A DNA stretch of 13,993 bases, taken from contig CANJMX010000026.1 in assembly GCA_947475125.1 (NCBI GenBank), positions 1-13,993 on the forward strand, in the 5' to 3' direction. The notes under the pieces were generated by a model. It was not told the origin of the DNA and ran no database searches. It saw only the letters and a list, made by a program, of their open reading frames with translations. This DNA is from Actinomycetota bacterium (GTDB lineage: Bacteria > Actinomycetota > Thermoleophilia > Miltoncostaeales > Miltoncostaeaceae). A program made the position numbers and the translations under genes. Positions within the stretch are counted from its first letter, which is position 1. Every line of letters starts with the position of its first letter. This document shows, piece after piece, positions 5,325 to 13,542 of the stretch.

Positions 5325-6962
5325 TCAGCTGGCCGGCTGCTCGTCAGCGGGCGGCGGCAGCGTGCGCTGCGGCAGGGACGGCGTGAACAGGTTGCCGCCC
5401 ACCGGCCTCAGGCATGCCATGGGGAAGTCGTTGAGGACCGGGCTCTTGGGGTAACTGGCCTCGGGCACCGGGACGATGCTCGCCACGGGCCACGAGCCGC
5501 TCTGTGCCATTGCCTTGGACATGTCGCTCCAGAAGGCGTTGGTGATCAACGTGACCCCCTGCTTGCTGGGCAGGCTCGGGTAGGTGGCCTGATCCGGGTG
5601 GGAGCGCGCGGTGAACATCACTCCAAGCTCACGGTTCCAGTTCATCGACGCCGTGCCGAAGTTCTCAGACCCGAGGAACCCGTCGCGGCCGTCGCTGATG
5701 ATGGCCTTCGCGTGCACGTAGAGGCTCCCGGGCTTGGTGTCGTCGATCAGATACACCTTGACGCCACCCGCCGTGAGCTGATTGAAGCCCACTGCCCAGC
5801 TGTTGTAGCCATTCACCTGTCCGGCCATCACGACCCGCACATCGACCTTGCGCTTTGCGGCGGCAACGAGTGCGTTGATCACCTGCTGGTCCTGCATCTC
5901 CTCGTTGTAGACGAGAAGCTGCTTGGTGGCGTGGTTGATCAGCCCCAGTTGCCGCGAGCGGTCGTTACCCTGCGGGCTCTTCTGGAGCGTGGTCGAGGTC
6001 TGGTACCCCCCGGTGGCGGCATTGGGATACAGGTTGTTGGCCTGGAGGGTTCCGTTCGACCACGTGTCGGGCATCGTTGTCTTCAGCAGATTGTTCGTGA
6101 CTGATGCGCCGTCACAACGCTGGTCACTCGTAAACACCGACTCGATGCGATTGATGAGCGCCGGCATGGTGACGACCATTCCGAAGTCACGAGCCGCCCA
6201 CTCAACTCCGCAGGGCTGGTGCCCGCCAGCCGACGCCTCGGCCAGCGCGCATGCGCCTGCGGGGTTGGTCAGGTAATCCGGGTTCACCAGCGTCAGCGTC
6301 TTGTGCTTCGTGATCGCGTTGTACTCACTCACGCTCCGCTGGCCCCACAGCGAGGGAAAGGCCTGAAGGTTGAGGGTCATCACCAGGGCCTTGGCGGTAC
6401 GCGGGAGCTTGCCGGTGGGCAGCGCCTTGCCGTTCTTATCGGCACCATCGATGACGATCGTCTTCTGGTGCGTGATCTGGAAGTTCTGCGACGAGAACTG
6501 CACCCGCACCTTCCCGGCCCCCGGCATGGCCGCAGCAGCCTCGAGCGACGCCTGGGTGGCGTAGGCCGTGTCGGCCTTCGGGTTCCATGCGCAGATGGCC
6601 TGGCTGTCGGCGGCGAGACCGAGGCAGTTCGGGTCAACCATCCCCGAGTTGAAGATGACCCGCACGTTTACACCGCGCTCGACGGCCCGCATGAGGGCCC
6701 CCTCCGCACCGGGCTGGCCAACCACGTTCGGTCCACCGAAGTCGTAACTCACAACATCCACGCTGGTTCGCGCGGAGTCGATGGCGTTGATGATTGTCAC
6801 GCCCCCGTCGTCGGGCTCAACGAAAACACTCTGCTGAGGACCGCTGACAGTGGATGATGCGGCTGGCATGCCGGCGAGGCCGGTCCCCGCACAGACGAGA
6901 AGGGCGGTCGCGGACGCGAGCGCGAGGGGCGTCGCGCGTCGGCTCAGGGGAAGGTGAGGCAA
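5325..6962 (-). CDS. Secreted phospholipase D-like protein with two HKD motifs
   Basis: With the TTG start at 6962 this is 545 aa. The N-terminus has LSRRATPLALASATALLVCA, a signal peptide with a twin-Arg pair but without the full Tat consensus, so export by Sec or Tat is open. Two complete HxKx4D motifs are visible: HQKTIVID (165-172) and HAKAIISD (417-424). The second is followed by GSENFG, as in active PLD-superfamily enzymes that cleave phosphodiesters through a covalent His. Several Cys in the exported part may form disulfides. I chose TTG because GGGAG sits 7 nt upstream and the signal peptide begins there. A longer frame from GTG 7043 would add 27 non-signal residues overlapping the permease gene. 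Substrate unknown; lipid or DNA is possible. Confidence 0.88.
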   Translation of the reverse strand: MPHLPLSRRATPLALASATALLVCAGTGLAGMPAASSTVSGPQQSVFVEPDDGGVTIINAIDSARTSVDVVSYDFGGPNVVGQPGAEGALMRAVERGVNVRVIFNSGMVDPNCLGLAADSQAICAWNPKADTAYATQASLEAAAAMPGAGKVRVQFSSQNFQITHQKTIVIDGADKNGKALPTGKLPRTAKALVMTLNLQAFPSLWGQRSVSEYNAITKHKTLTLVNPDYLTNPAGACALAEASAGGHQPCGVEWAARDFGMVVTMPALINRIESVFTSDQRCDGASVTNNLLKTTMPDTWSNGTLQANNLYPNAATGGYQTSTTLQKSPQGNDRSRQLGLINHATKQLLVYNEEMQDQQVINALVAAAKRKVDVRVVMAGQVNGYNSWAVGFNQLTAGGVKVYLIDDTKPGSLYVHAKAIISDGRDGFLGSENFGTASMNWNRELGVMFTARSHPDQATYPSLPSKQGVTLITNAFWSDMSKAMAQSGSWPVASIVPVPEASYPKSPVLNDFPMACLRPVGGNLFTPSLPQRTLPPPADEQPAS

Positions 6963-7029
6963 AGGAGGACTCCCTGTGTGGGCCAGCGGTGGCTCCGCCG
7001 AGGCCGTGCGCCTATGTAAGCACGGGTCG

Positions 7030-7857
7030 CTAGGAGAGCGCACGTCGGCGCATGGCGCCCGCCGCGGCCAGAGCCAGCACCACGCACCAGCCGAGCGTCC
7101 AGATGACCGTGGCCCACGACGCGGGCTGGATAAACACGATGTTGCCGTTCACCTCAACGCGCGGGGCGGCGAGACCCGCCACGTCGCGGGCCTGCAGGTC
7201 GGCGACGAGGGGCGACACGATGCCGCGCGGGAAGATGAAGTAGAGCGACCTGATGAGGCCCGACCACGACGTGCCGATTACGCCGGCCTCTGCTGCCGAC
7301 GACATGTTCACCAGCGCCTGGGAGAAGATGTATGCGAGCACGCCCATCACCCCGGATGACACGGGACCCAGCGCGACGCTGCACAGGGCAGCCACGGTAA
7401 GCACCACGAGCATGTTGCCGATGCCGGCGAACCCGGTGACCACCAGTGGCCAGTCGGAGCCGTTGCCGATGAGCAGGCCGCACAGCCAGGCCAGCGCCAT
7501 CCACACTGCGAATGTCGCCACCAGTACCAGTACGCGACCGAGCACACGCCCGAGCGTCACGACGGCCCGGGTGGTGCCCGTGGCCACCTGCAGTCCGAAC
7601 CAGCCGCCGTCGGCATCGCGATTTGCCACGCTGGCCCCGAGGCACGCGCTCACCACGAGCCCGCCGATCACCTCGACGGCAAGGGTCCACGCGCGCAGGG
7701 CATCAAATCGGGGGACACCGTCCCGGCCACCGGCAAAAATCGTGCCCGTCACAATGAGGGCCGCACCAACCGCGATGGTGACGAGGAACCAGCGCCGTCG
7801 AATGATGGCGCGAAATTCGACGCTGCTGATGATGGACAGGGCGCTGGTGGGGCTCAT
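7030..7857 (-). CDS. ABC-2 type transporter membrane subunit
   Basis: A 275-aa hydrophobic protein with about six predicted membrane segments, near residues 22-44, 57-77, 105-132, 137-160, 166-185 and 246-270. A basic N-terminal stretch FRAIIRRRW precedes the first. This is the usual topology of ABC-2 exporter permeases such as those moving drugs, lipids or polysaccharides. The larger loop between segments 5 and 6 (about 186-245) is probably outside. The ATG overlaps the stop of the upstream ATPase gene in an ATGA, so the two are translationally coupled and presumably form one transporter. The substrate cannot be read from sequence. The next gene downstream, encoding the phospholipase D-like protein, starts after a 67-bp gap. 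Confidence 0.85.
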   Translation of the reverse strand: MSPTSALSIISSVEFRAIIRRRWFLVTIAVGAALIVTGTIFAGGRDGVPRFDALRAWTLAVEVIGGLVVSACLGASVANRDADGGWFGLQVATGTTRAVVTLGRVLGRVLVLVATFAVWMALAWLCGLLIGNGSDWPLVVTGFAGIGNMLVVLTVAALCSVALGPVSSGVMGVLAYIFSQALVNMSSAAEAGVIGTSWSGLIRSLYFIFPRGIVSPLVADLQARDVAGLAAPRVEVNGNIVFIQPASWATVIWTLGWCVVLALAAAGAMRRRALS

Positions 7858-8429
7858 ACGCGCCGCCCGTCCTTGAGCGTGATGGACACGCCGAGAATGC
7901 CGGGAAGTCCGCCCGGGTCGGATGATGCCACCAGCACCGCAGCCCCACGATCGAGTGCCCGCCGGATCGCCGTGTCGGTCTGGGTGAACTCCCAGGGGTC
8001 GTCGAGCACCAGAAGATCAGGAGTACCGATGAGCGCGCATGCCAGCGATGCCTGGCGTGCCTCTTCGATCTCCAACAGGGGAGCGAACTTTGCTGGAGCC
8101 GTGAATCCGGCCTCATCCATTGCCCGTGCGGCCTCCTCGGGGCCATAGCCCTTGAGTGCCGCCACCATTCCGATGGCCTCCCCGGTGCGCACGCCATACG
8201 TGAACGGCCACGCCTGCGGGGCCCACCCGATGCGCCGCAGAGCGGCCGGAGTGCCCGGGCGGGCACCGAACACGGTCGTATCCCCACCGGGGCCTGCAAG
8301 ACCCATCACCGCACGGAGCAGCGACGACTTGCCGGACCCGCGACCGCCCGTCACCACCAGGCCCTCGCCGGGTGCCAGGTCGATGTCCACGCCGTCAACC
8401 GCCGCTGCGCCACCGCGCTGGTAGCGCAC
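7854..8429 (-). CDS. Degenerate ABC transporter ATPase subunit
   Basis: A 191-aa nucleotide-binding domain. Walker A is intact (GGRGSGKSS, 28-36), the Q-loop Gln is at 72, and Tyr3 sits where the adenine-stacking A-loop aromatic is expected. Several catalytic features are missing. The LSGGQ signature reads LLEIEEARQ (118-126), Walker B ends LDDP with Asp144 replacing the catalytic Glu, and the switch-loop His is Ser170 (VASSDPGG). The protein is also short. The GTG at 8429 truncates the first strand. The same frame stays ABC-like upstream (AVIRGRAIVV) and is open back to a CTG at 8486 inside the ferredoxin stop, so the true start may be a non-standard codon upstream. It is coupled to the permease by an ATGA overlap. 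Confidence 0.82.
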   Translation of the reverse strand: MRYQRGGAAAVDGVDIDLAPGEGLVVTGGRGSGKSSLLRAVMGLAGPGGDTTVFGARPGTPAALRRIGWAPQAWPFTYGVRTGEAIGMVAALKGYGPEEAARAMDEAGFTAPAKFAPLLEIEEARQASLACALIGTPDLLVLDDPWEFTQTDTAIRRALDRGAAVLVASSDPGGLPGILGVSITLKDGRRV

Positions 8430-8482
8430 GACAATTGCGCGGCCGCGAATGACCGCAGCGCGCGCATCAGCGGGTGCGGGGG

Positions 8483-8713
8483 TCAGCCCAACTTCTCCAG
8501 GCGGATCGCCCCTTGGGGGCAGTCGTCAATTGCCTCACGGACCGCGGCGATGATCGCCGGGTCAAGTACGTCATTGCTCGCGGACGACAGGTTGGAGTCG
8601 TCATCCACTGAGAACACGCCCGGGAGGCGTGCGATGCACACACGGGTGCCCATGCACAGGTCGTGGTCAACCAGCAGCCGGTGCATCTCACCGTCGATCT
8701 CAATCTCGGCCAT
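8483..8713 (-). CDS. Small ferredoxin ([3Fe-4S]/[4Fe-4S] single-cluster type)
   Basis: A 76-aa acidic ferredoxin of the actinobacterial type that often serves cytochromes P450. The cluster motif is C20-x5-C26 (CMGTRVC) and the distal C65-P in DDCPQGAIRL. The middle Cys position of a classical [4Fe-4S] motif is Thr, so a [3Fe-4S] cluster or a cluster with a non-Cys ligand is likely. The family segment PGVFSVDDD follows. I start at the ATG 8713 because AGGGAGG lies 7 nt upstream (8727-8721). The alternative TTG at 8719 overlaps the manB stop and has no proper spacing. It is 2 bp downstream of manB. No P450 or other obvious redox partner is encoded nearby. Confidence 0.88.
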   Translation of the reverse strand: MAEIEIDGEMHRLLVDHDLCMGTRVCIARLPGVFSVDDDSNLSSASNDVLDPAIIAAVREAIDDCPQGAIRLEKLG

Positions 8714-8715
8714 GC

Positions 8716-10068
8716 TCAACCCTCCCTGATTATCGCGAGCACCTCATCGCGCTTTCGTTCCATATCCGCTTCCGACACCAGTGACTCAAGGTTGAGCCGC
8801 AGGAGGGGTTCGGTATTGGACGAGCGCACGTTGAAGTGCCAGTCGTCGTAGCCGACGGACAACCCGTCGACCTCGGCCTGATGGCCGTCCGCATAGTGTG
8901 CCCGAAGGCGGTCGATCGCCGCTCCGGCATCCGCAACGGTCGAGTTGATCTCACCGGAGATGTGGTACTTCTCGCGAAGGGCCGCCACCATCTGCGACAG
9001 CGGCTCGTCCGACTGGGCAAGGATCTGCAGCATCATCAGTGCCGGGATGAGCCCTGTGTCGGCAAATGAAAAGTCGCGGAAGTAGTAGTGGCCGCTCACC
9101 TCCCCGGCGAATACGGCATCGATCTCGCGCATGCGGCGCTTGATGAAGGCATGCCCCACGCGGAACTCGTCGGCCTGACCCCCGGCGGCGAGAATGGCGT
9201 CGCGAACCGCCCACGATGCACGCAGGTCGTACACCACAGTGCCGCCACCATTGCGTTCGAGGATGTGGCGCGCGAGGAGTGCGGTGAGGAAGTCGCCTGC
9301 GACGAACCCGCCCTTTTCGTCAATGAAGAAGCAGCGGTCGGCGTCGCCATCCCAGGCGATTCCCACATCGGCACCGTTGTCCACAACGGCCTTCTCGATG
9401 AACGCGCGGTTCTCCTCGAGCAATGGATTCGGCAGGTGGTGAGGGAAGCGCCCGTCGGGGTCGAGGAAGAACGGCACCGCGTCGATGTCGATGCGATCGA
9501 GCACCGGCGGGAGGTAGAGCCCGGCCATGCCGTTGGCTGCGTCGAGCACCACGCGCAGGCCGGTGATGGCCGATGGATCGACGAAGGTGAGGCACCGGTC
9601 AACGAAGCGGTTGAGCAGTCCGGGATCGGTCGTCTCGGTGCCGGGTGCGGCAGCGGGGGCGGGTTCCCCTGCCCGGGCCAGACGACCCACTTCGGAAATG
9701 CCCGTGTCGCCGGAGAGGGGGAGGGCCCCTGCCGACACCATCTTCACCCCGGTGTACTCCGGCGGGTTGTGACTTGCGGTGATCATTGCGCCGGCGTCGT
9801 AGCCGCCCTCGTCCACCGCGAAGTACACCATCTCGGTTGCGGCGAGCCCCAGCGAGGTGACGTCTGCGCCTGCTGACAGCGCACCACGGATGAATGCCGC
9901 CGTCATTGACGGGGAAGAGAGGCGTACGTCGTGACCCACCGCCACGCGTGCGGCGCCCGTGACGGCGATGAATGCCCGGCCGATGCGCTCTGCACCATCC
10001 TCATCGATCTCCGTGCCGTACAGACCGCGGATGTCGTAGGCCTTGAAGACTTCGGGGATGAGGGTCAT
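8716..10068 (-). CDS. manB: Phosphomannomutase/phosphoglucomutase
   Basis: A 450-aa alpha-D-phosphohexomutase of standard length with all four active-site loops. These are the phosphoserine loop TASHNP (Ser99), the Mg2+ loop DGDADR (240-245), the sugar-binding loop GEVSGHYYFRD (322-332) and the phosphate loop RSSNTEPLLRL (415-425). GEVSGHYYF is typical of dual-specificity PMM/PGM enzymes, which interconvert the 6- and 1-phosphates of mannose or glucose for GDP-mannose, cell-envelope glycan and glycogen synthesis. The ATG overlaps the stop of the HIT gene in an ATGA, so the two are co-translated. The ferredoxin follows 2 bp later. Which hexose predominates cannot be decided from sequence. Confidence 0.93.
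   Translation of the reverse strand: MTLIPEVFKAYDIRGLYGTEIDEDGAERIGRAFIAVTGAARVAVGHDVRLSSPSMTAAFIRGALSAGADVTSLGLAATEMVYFAVDEGGYDAGAMITASHNPPEYTGVKMVSAGALPLSGDTGISEVGRLARAGEPAPAAAPGTETTDPGLLNRFVDRCLTFVDPSAITGLRVVLDAANGMAGLYLPPVLDRIDIDAVPFFLDPDGRFPHHLPNPLLEENRAFIEKAVVDNGADVGIAWDGDADRCFFIDEKGGFVAGDFLTALLARHILERNGGGTVVYDLRASWAVRDAILAAGGQADEFRVGHAFIKRRMREIDAVFAGEVSGHYYFRDFSFADTGLIPALMMLQILAQSDEPLSQMVAALREKYHISGEINSTVADAGAAIDRLRAHYADGHQAEVDGLSVGYDDWHFNVRSSNTEPLLRLNLESLVSEADMERKRDEVLAIIREG
8721..8727 (-). promoter_or_regulatory. Strong Shine-Dalgarno AGGGAGG deciding the ferredoxin start
   Basis: It lies at the very end of the manB reading frame on the minus strand, with 7 nt to the ATG at 8713. 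It shows that this genome uses ordinary ribosome sites inside operons. Confidence 0.7.
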
Positions 10069-10550
10069 GACTGGAACCCTGGGCGGAGGAGTGCGTAGGT
10101 CTCATCGAGGTGCTGCGGCATGACGCGAAGATCTCCGATGGTGGTCATGAAGTTGGTGTCCCCGGACCACCTGGGGACAACGTGCAGGTGCAGGTGATCG
10201 GCGATGCCGGCTCCCGCCGCCGCCCCCTGGTTCATCCCGATGTTGAAGCCATGCGGGTGCATGGCTCCATCGAGCGCGGTCTGGGCGGTGCGGGCGAACT
10301 CCATCATCTCAATCAGGGCGTGAGCTGGGAGGTCGGTCAGCCGATCGAGGTGCGCGTAGGGCACGACCATCAGGTGTCCGCTCGCATATGGGTAGGCATT
10401 GAGGATGACGAAGCAGTGCTCACCCCTGGCGAGAATGTGCGTGCGCACGTCATCGTCCTGGGCCGGGAGGTCGCAGAAGATGCAACCCGGACCCTCATAC
10501 TCGTCACCATTCTCAGCTGACACGTAGGCCATCCTCCACGGCGCCCACAT
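10065..10550 (-). CDS. HIT-family nucleotide hydrolase/phosphorylase (Ap4A phosphorylase-like)
   Basis: A 161-aa protein when started at ATG 10550. It has the histidine triad DHLHLHVV (His119, 121, 123; the central His is the nucleophile) and the N-terminal WAPWRMAYV with CIFC (Cys23, Cys26), a probable zinc site. That combination is typical of the actinobacterial Ap4A phosphorylase-like branch, exemplified by Mycobacterium Rv2613c. NAYPYASGHLMVVPYAH is a further family block. The frame extends to GTG 10583, which would overlap corA by 10 bases. I prefer the ATG because homology starts there and a weak AGGGCG lies 7 nt upstream. Cytosolic; likely removes diadenosine polyphosphates or related nucleotides. 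Coupled to manB by an ATGA overlap. Confidence 0.9.
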   Translation of the reverse strand: MWAPWRMAYVSAENGDEYEGPGCIFCDLPAQDDDVRTHILARGEHCFVILNAYPYASGHLMVVPYAHLDRLTDLPAHALIEMMEFARTAQTALDGAMHPHGFNIGMNQGAAAGAGIADHLHLHVVPRWSGDTNFMTTIGDLRVMPQHLDETYALLRPGFQS

Positions 10551-10573
10551 GATCTGACGCCCTGCCCCGGGAT

Positions 10574-11578
10574 CTACAGCCACTTGCGCTTACGGACGTA
10601 GAACAGCACGCCGACGGCGAGGGTGACCATCAGGAAGAGCAGGAAGATGAGGGATGCCACGCCGTTGTGCGCGAATGGGAGGTTGTCGATGTTCATCCCA
10701 TAGAAGCCAGTGATGAGCGTGAGCGGCAACAGCACCGCCGACAGGATGGTGAGCAGGGCCAGCATGTCGTTGAGGCGGTGGGTGATGATGGATTCGTTGG
10801 TGGCCTCGAGCGCCTCGGCCACCTCCTTGTAGTTCTCGAGCGAGTCCCAGATGCGCTCGTTCTTGTCGACGATGTCGTCGAAGTAGATCTCGAGGTCCTC
10901 GGGCGCATATCGCTGCACTGCGCGCTCGAGCATGCGCAGCGTTGGGCGCTGCGGCTTGATGACCTTGCGGTAGTTGATGATCTCCTGCTTCACATTGGAG
11001 ATATCGCGCACCACCGAGTCGCCGTGCCCCTCAAAGATGGCGTCCTCGATTGTGTCGAGCTTGAACCCGATCTTGTCGAGGATGGGAAAGCAGTAGTCGA
11101 ACATCTGGTCGACGATCTCGTACAGCAGAAATCCGGAGCCCTTGGACATGTAGTCAAACCGCGCGTCCTCCCGGGCCTCGCACCGCGACCACAGTGCGCG
11201 GATGGCCTTCATCGGCTCCTTCGGGATGGTGATGATCAATCCCGGGGCGATGAACACGTTGAGTTCGGCGGCCTGCAGGCGTCCAGTGGTCTTGTCGAAC
11301 CGTGGAAAGTGGAGCACCAGAAACACGTAGTCGTCGTACTCGTCGATCTTGGCGCGCTGGCGCCTGCGCGAGAGCACGTCCTCAAGGTCGAGGGGGTGGT
11401 ACTCAAAGTTCTCCTGCAGCCAGGAGATCTCGGCCTCGGTGGGCTCCTCGATGTTCAGCCAGGTGAGCCCGTGGGCCTCCAGGCGCTGGACGTCCGGTCG
11501 TTCCCGGTCAGGGGCGGGCGCCGCGGAGGAGGACCCCCGCGAGCGTGAGCGACGGATGTTGGGAAGGCTCGCCATCAT
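10574..11578 (-). CDS. corA: CorA-family Mg2+/Co2+ transporter
   Basis: A 334-aa CorA channel protein. A disordered Ser/Arg/Pro N-terminus (1-30) precedes a large soluble domain (about 35-270), which begins GLTWLNIEEPTEAEISWL and contains the long helices typical of the funnel. Two membrane segments follow, about 272-292 and 308-328. The selectivity signature YGMN sits at the end of the first (293-296). The C-terminus is basic (YVRKRKWL), as in the family, whose members form pentamers importing divalent cations. The start is ATG 11578 (or the adjacent ATG 11575), with GAGGGG 5 nt upstream. The frame upstream is open but lacks homology. It is probably the first gene of the long minus-strand operon. 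Confidence 0.93.
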   Translation of the reverse strand: MMASLPNIRRSRSRGSSSAAPAPDRERPDVQRLEAHGLTWLNIEEPTEAEISWLQENFEYHPLDLEDVLSRRRQRAKIDEYDDYVFLVLHFPRFDKTTGRLQAAELNVFIAPGLIITIPKEPMKAIRALWSRCEAREDARFDYMSKGSGFLLYEIVDQMFDYCFPILDKIGFKLDTIEDAIFEGHGDSVVRDISNVKQEIINYRKVIKPQRPTLRMLERAVQRYAPEDLEIYFDDIVDKNERIWDSLENYKEVAEALEATNESIITHRLNDMLALLTILSAVLLPLTLITGFYGMNIDNLPFAHNGVASLIFLLFLMVTLAVGVLFYVRKRKWL

Positions 11579-11618
11579 CGAGTCCCCTCGTCGCGGTGGT
11601 GCACGGTACGTTGAACAT
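11508..11618 (-). CDS. Possible small leaderless reading frame at the 5' end of corA mRNA
   Basis: A 36-codon frame begins at the ATG at the expected transcription start (MFNVPCTTATRGLDDGEPSQ...) and ends with TGA about 70 bases inside corA in another frame. It would be translated as a leaderless peptide across the corA ribosome site. Evidence is limited to the promoter-to-ATG geometry. The downstream half is a frame-shadow of corA, so coding there is not independent support. No Mg2+-sensing feature, such as a Pro-rich run, is obvious. Confidence 0.2.
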   Translation of the reverse strand: MFNVPCTTATRGLDDGEPSQHPSLTLAGVLLRGARP

Positions 11619-11625
11619 CCGGGGC

Positions 11626-11631
11626 AGTGTA
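11626..11631 (-). promoter_or_regulatory. Candidate -10 element TACACT for the corA operon
   Basis: On the minus strand TACACT is followed by 7 nt and an ATG at 11618, 40 bp upstream of the corA start. If transcription begins at 11618, corA mRNA has a 40-nt leader containing its Shine-Dalgarno, and the mRNA itself begins with ATG. No TTGACA-like -35 was found 17 bp upstream. Confidence 0.45.
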
Positions 11632-11700
11632 CCGCGCCCCGGCGCTGGATTGGCCGCCGCTGCGACGTCCGATGGTAATGCGCCCCGCACCGGGGGTGGC

Positions 11701-11706
11701 TAATCT
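11701..11706 (+). promoter_or_regulatory. Candidate leaderless -10 element TAATCT for trpFBA
   Basis: TAATCT is followed by 7 nt and the GTG at 11714. It is the best match to a consensus -10 in the window. No trp attenuator or leader peptide can exist if transcription starts at the GTG. Confidence 0.55.
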
Positions 11707-11713
11707 GCCGGGC

Positions 11714-12360
11714 GTGCCCGACTCCACCATTCCCCTCCGCATCAAGTTCTGCGGGCTCACCGATCCTGCCGACGTACAGGTATGCGTTGATGCCGGTGCG
11801 TGGGCCATCGGCGCCATCATGACCCCGCACGGACCGCGTGCGCTCGATGGCCCGGCGGCAGAGGCCGTGATGGCCGCCGTACCGGATGGCGTGGAGCGAG
11901 TGGGTGTGTTCGTCGATCCCACCCCGCAGGGGCTGGCCGATGCCGTCGCGCGGTGCCGCCTCACCCGTGTGCAGGTGCATGCCCCGAGCGACCTGTCGGC
12001 CATCATGGCCGCATCGTCGGTGCCGGTGACCCTCGCGGTGCGGCTTGACGGCCCGGATGCCATCGTGGCGGCCGATGCTGCGCAGTGCGACCTTGTTTTG
12101 TTTGACGCGGCGGTCCCGGGCCGCCACGGTGGCACCGGGGTGCTGGCCGACTGGGGGCTGCTCGTGGCCAACCGCCCATCACGCCCGTTCGCCCTCGCCG
12201 GAGGCCTCACGCCCGAGGTGGTGGGCGACGCCGTGCGCATCGTGCGCCCCGACATCATCGATGTGGCGAGTGGTGTCGAATCGTCTCCCGGTCGAAAGGA
12301 CCCTATTTTGGTTGCCGAGTTCGCCCGTGCCGCACGTCACGCCGTGCTGGGGATGGCCGC

Positions 12361-12364
<4 letters not shown>
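11714..12364 (+). CDS. trpF: Phosphoribosylanthranilate isomerase
   Basis: A 216-aa TIM-barrel enzyme catalysing the Amadori rearrangement of N-(5'-phosphoribosyl)anthranilate to CdRP in tryptophan synthesis. Marks are IKFCGLT with the general base Cys13, FDAA with the general acid Asp131, GGTG (139-142), LAGGLTPEVV (161-170) and VASGVESSPGRKD (184-196), the phosphate-binding end. The usual QLHG reads QVHA (87-90) and the normal SPR near residue 40 reads HGPR, both mild deviations. I chose GTG 11714 because family homology begins just after it and TAATCT lies 7 nt upstream. A longer frame from ATG 11627 would cross the promoter. Its stop overlaps the trpB start in an ATGA. Confidence 0.93.

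Positions 12365-13534
<1,170 letters not shown>

Positions 13535-13542
<8 letters not shown>

Larger units (their letters stand above)
11579..11713. other. Divergent corA / trpF intergenic region
   Basis: It holds the corA Shine-Dalgarno and the putative TACACT and TAATCT -10 elements facing away from each other, about 70 bp apart. I see no riboswitch, T-box, attenuator or operator-like palindrome. The upstream frame extensions of both genes cross it but carry no family homology. Confidence 0.6.

Noticed and set aside
6963..7359. Plus-strand frame from GTG 6976 preceded by a perfect AGGAGG at 6963-6968.
   Set aside because: The frame is antisense to the ABC permease, and its His/Arg-rich translation has the look of a shadow. 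The AGGAGG comes from reading the complement of a Ser-Pro-Pro stretch by the phospholipase D-like start.
9088..9876. A 262-codon plus-strand frame.
   Set aside because: It is antisense to manB, which has all four phosphohexomutase loops.
10667..11548. A 293-codon plus-strand frame.
   Set aside because: It is a shadow of corA, whose GMN motif and two membrane segments are unmistakable.
11579..12127. N-terminal extension of the corA frame.
   Set aside because: It runs antisense to trpF and has no CorA homology. A good Shine-Dalgarno supports ATG 11578.
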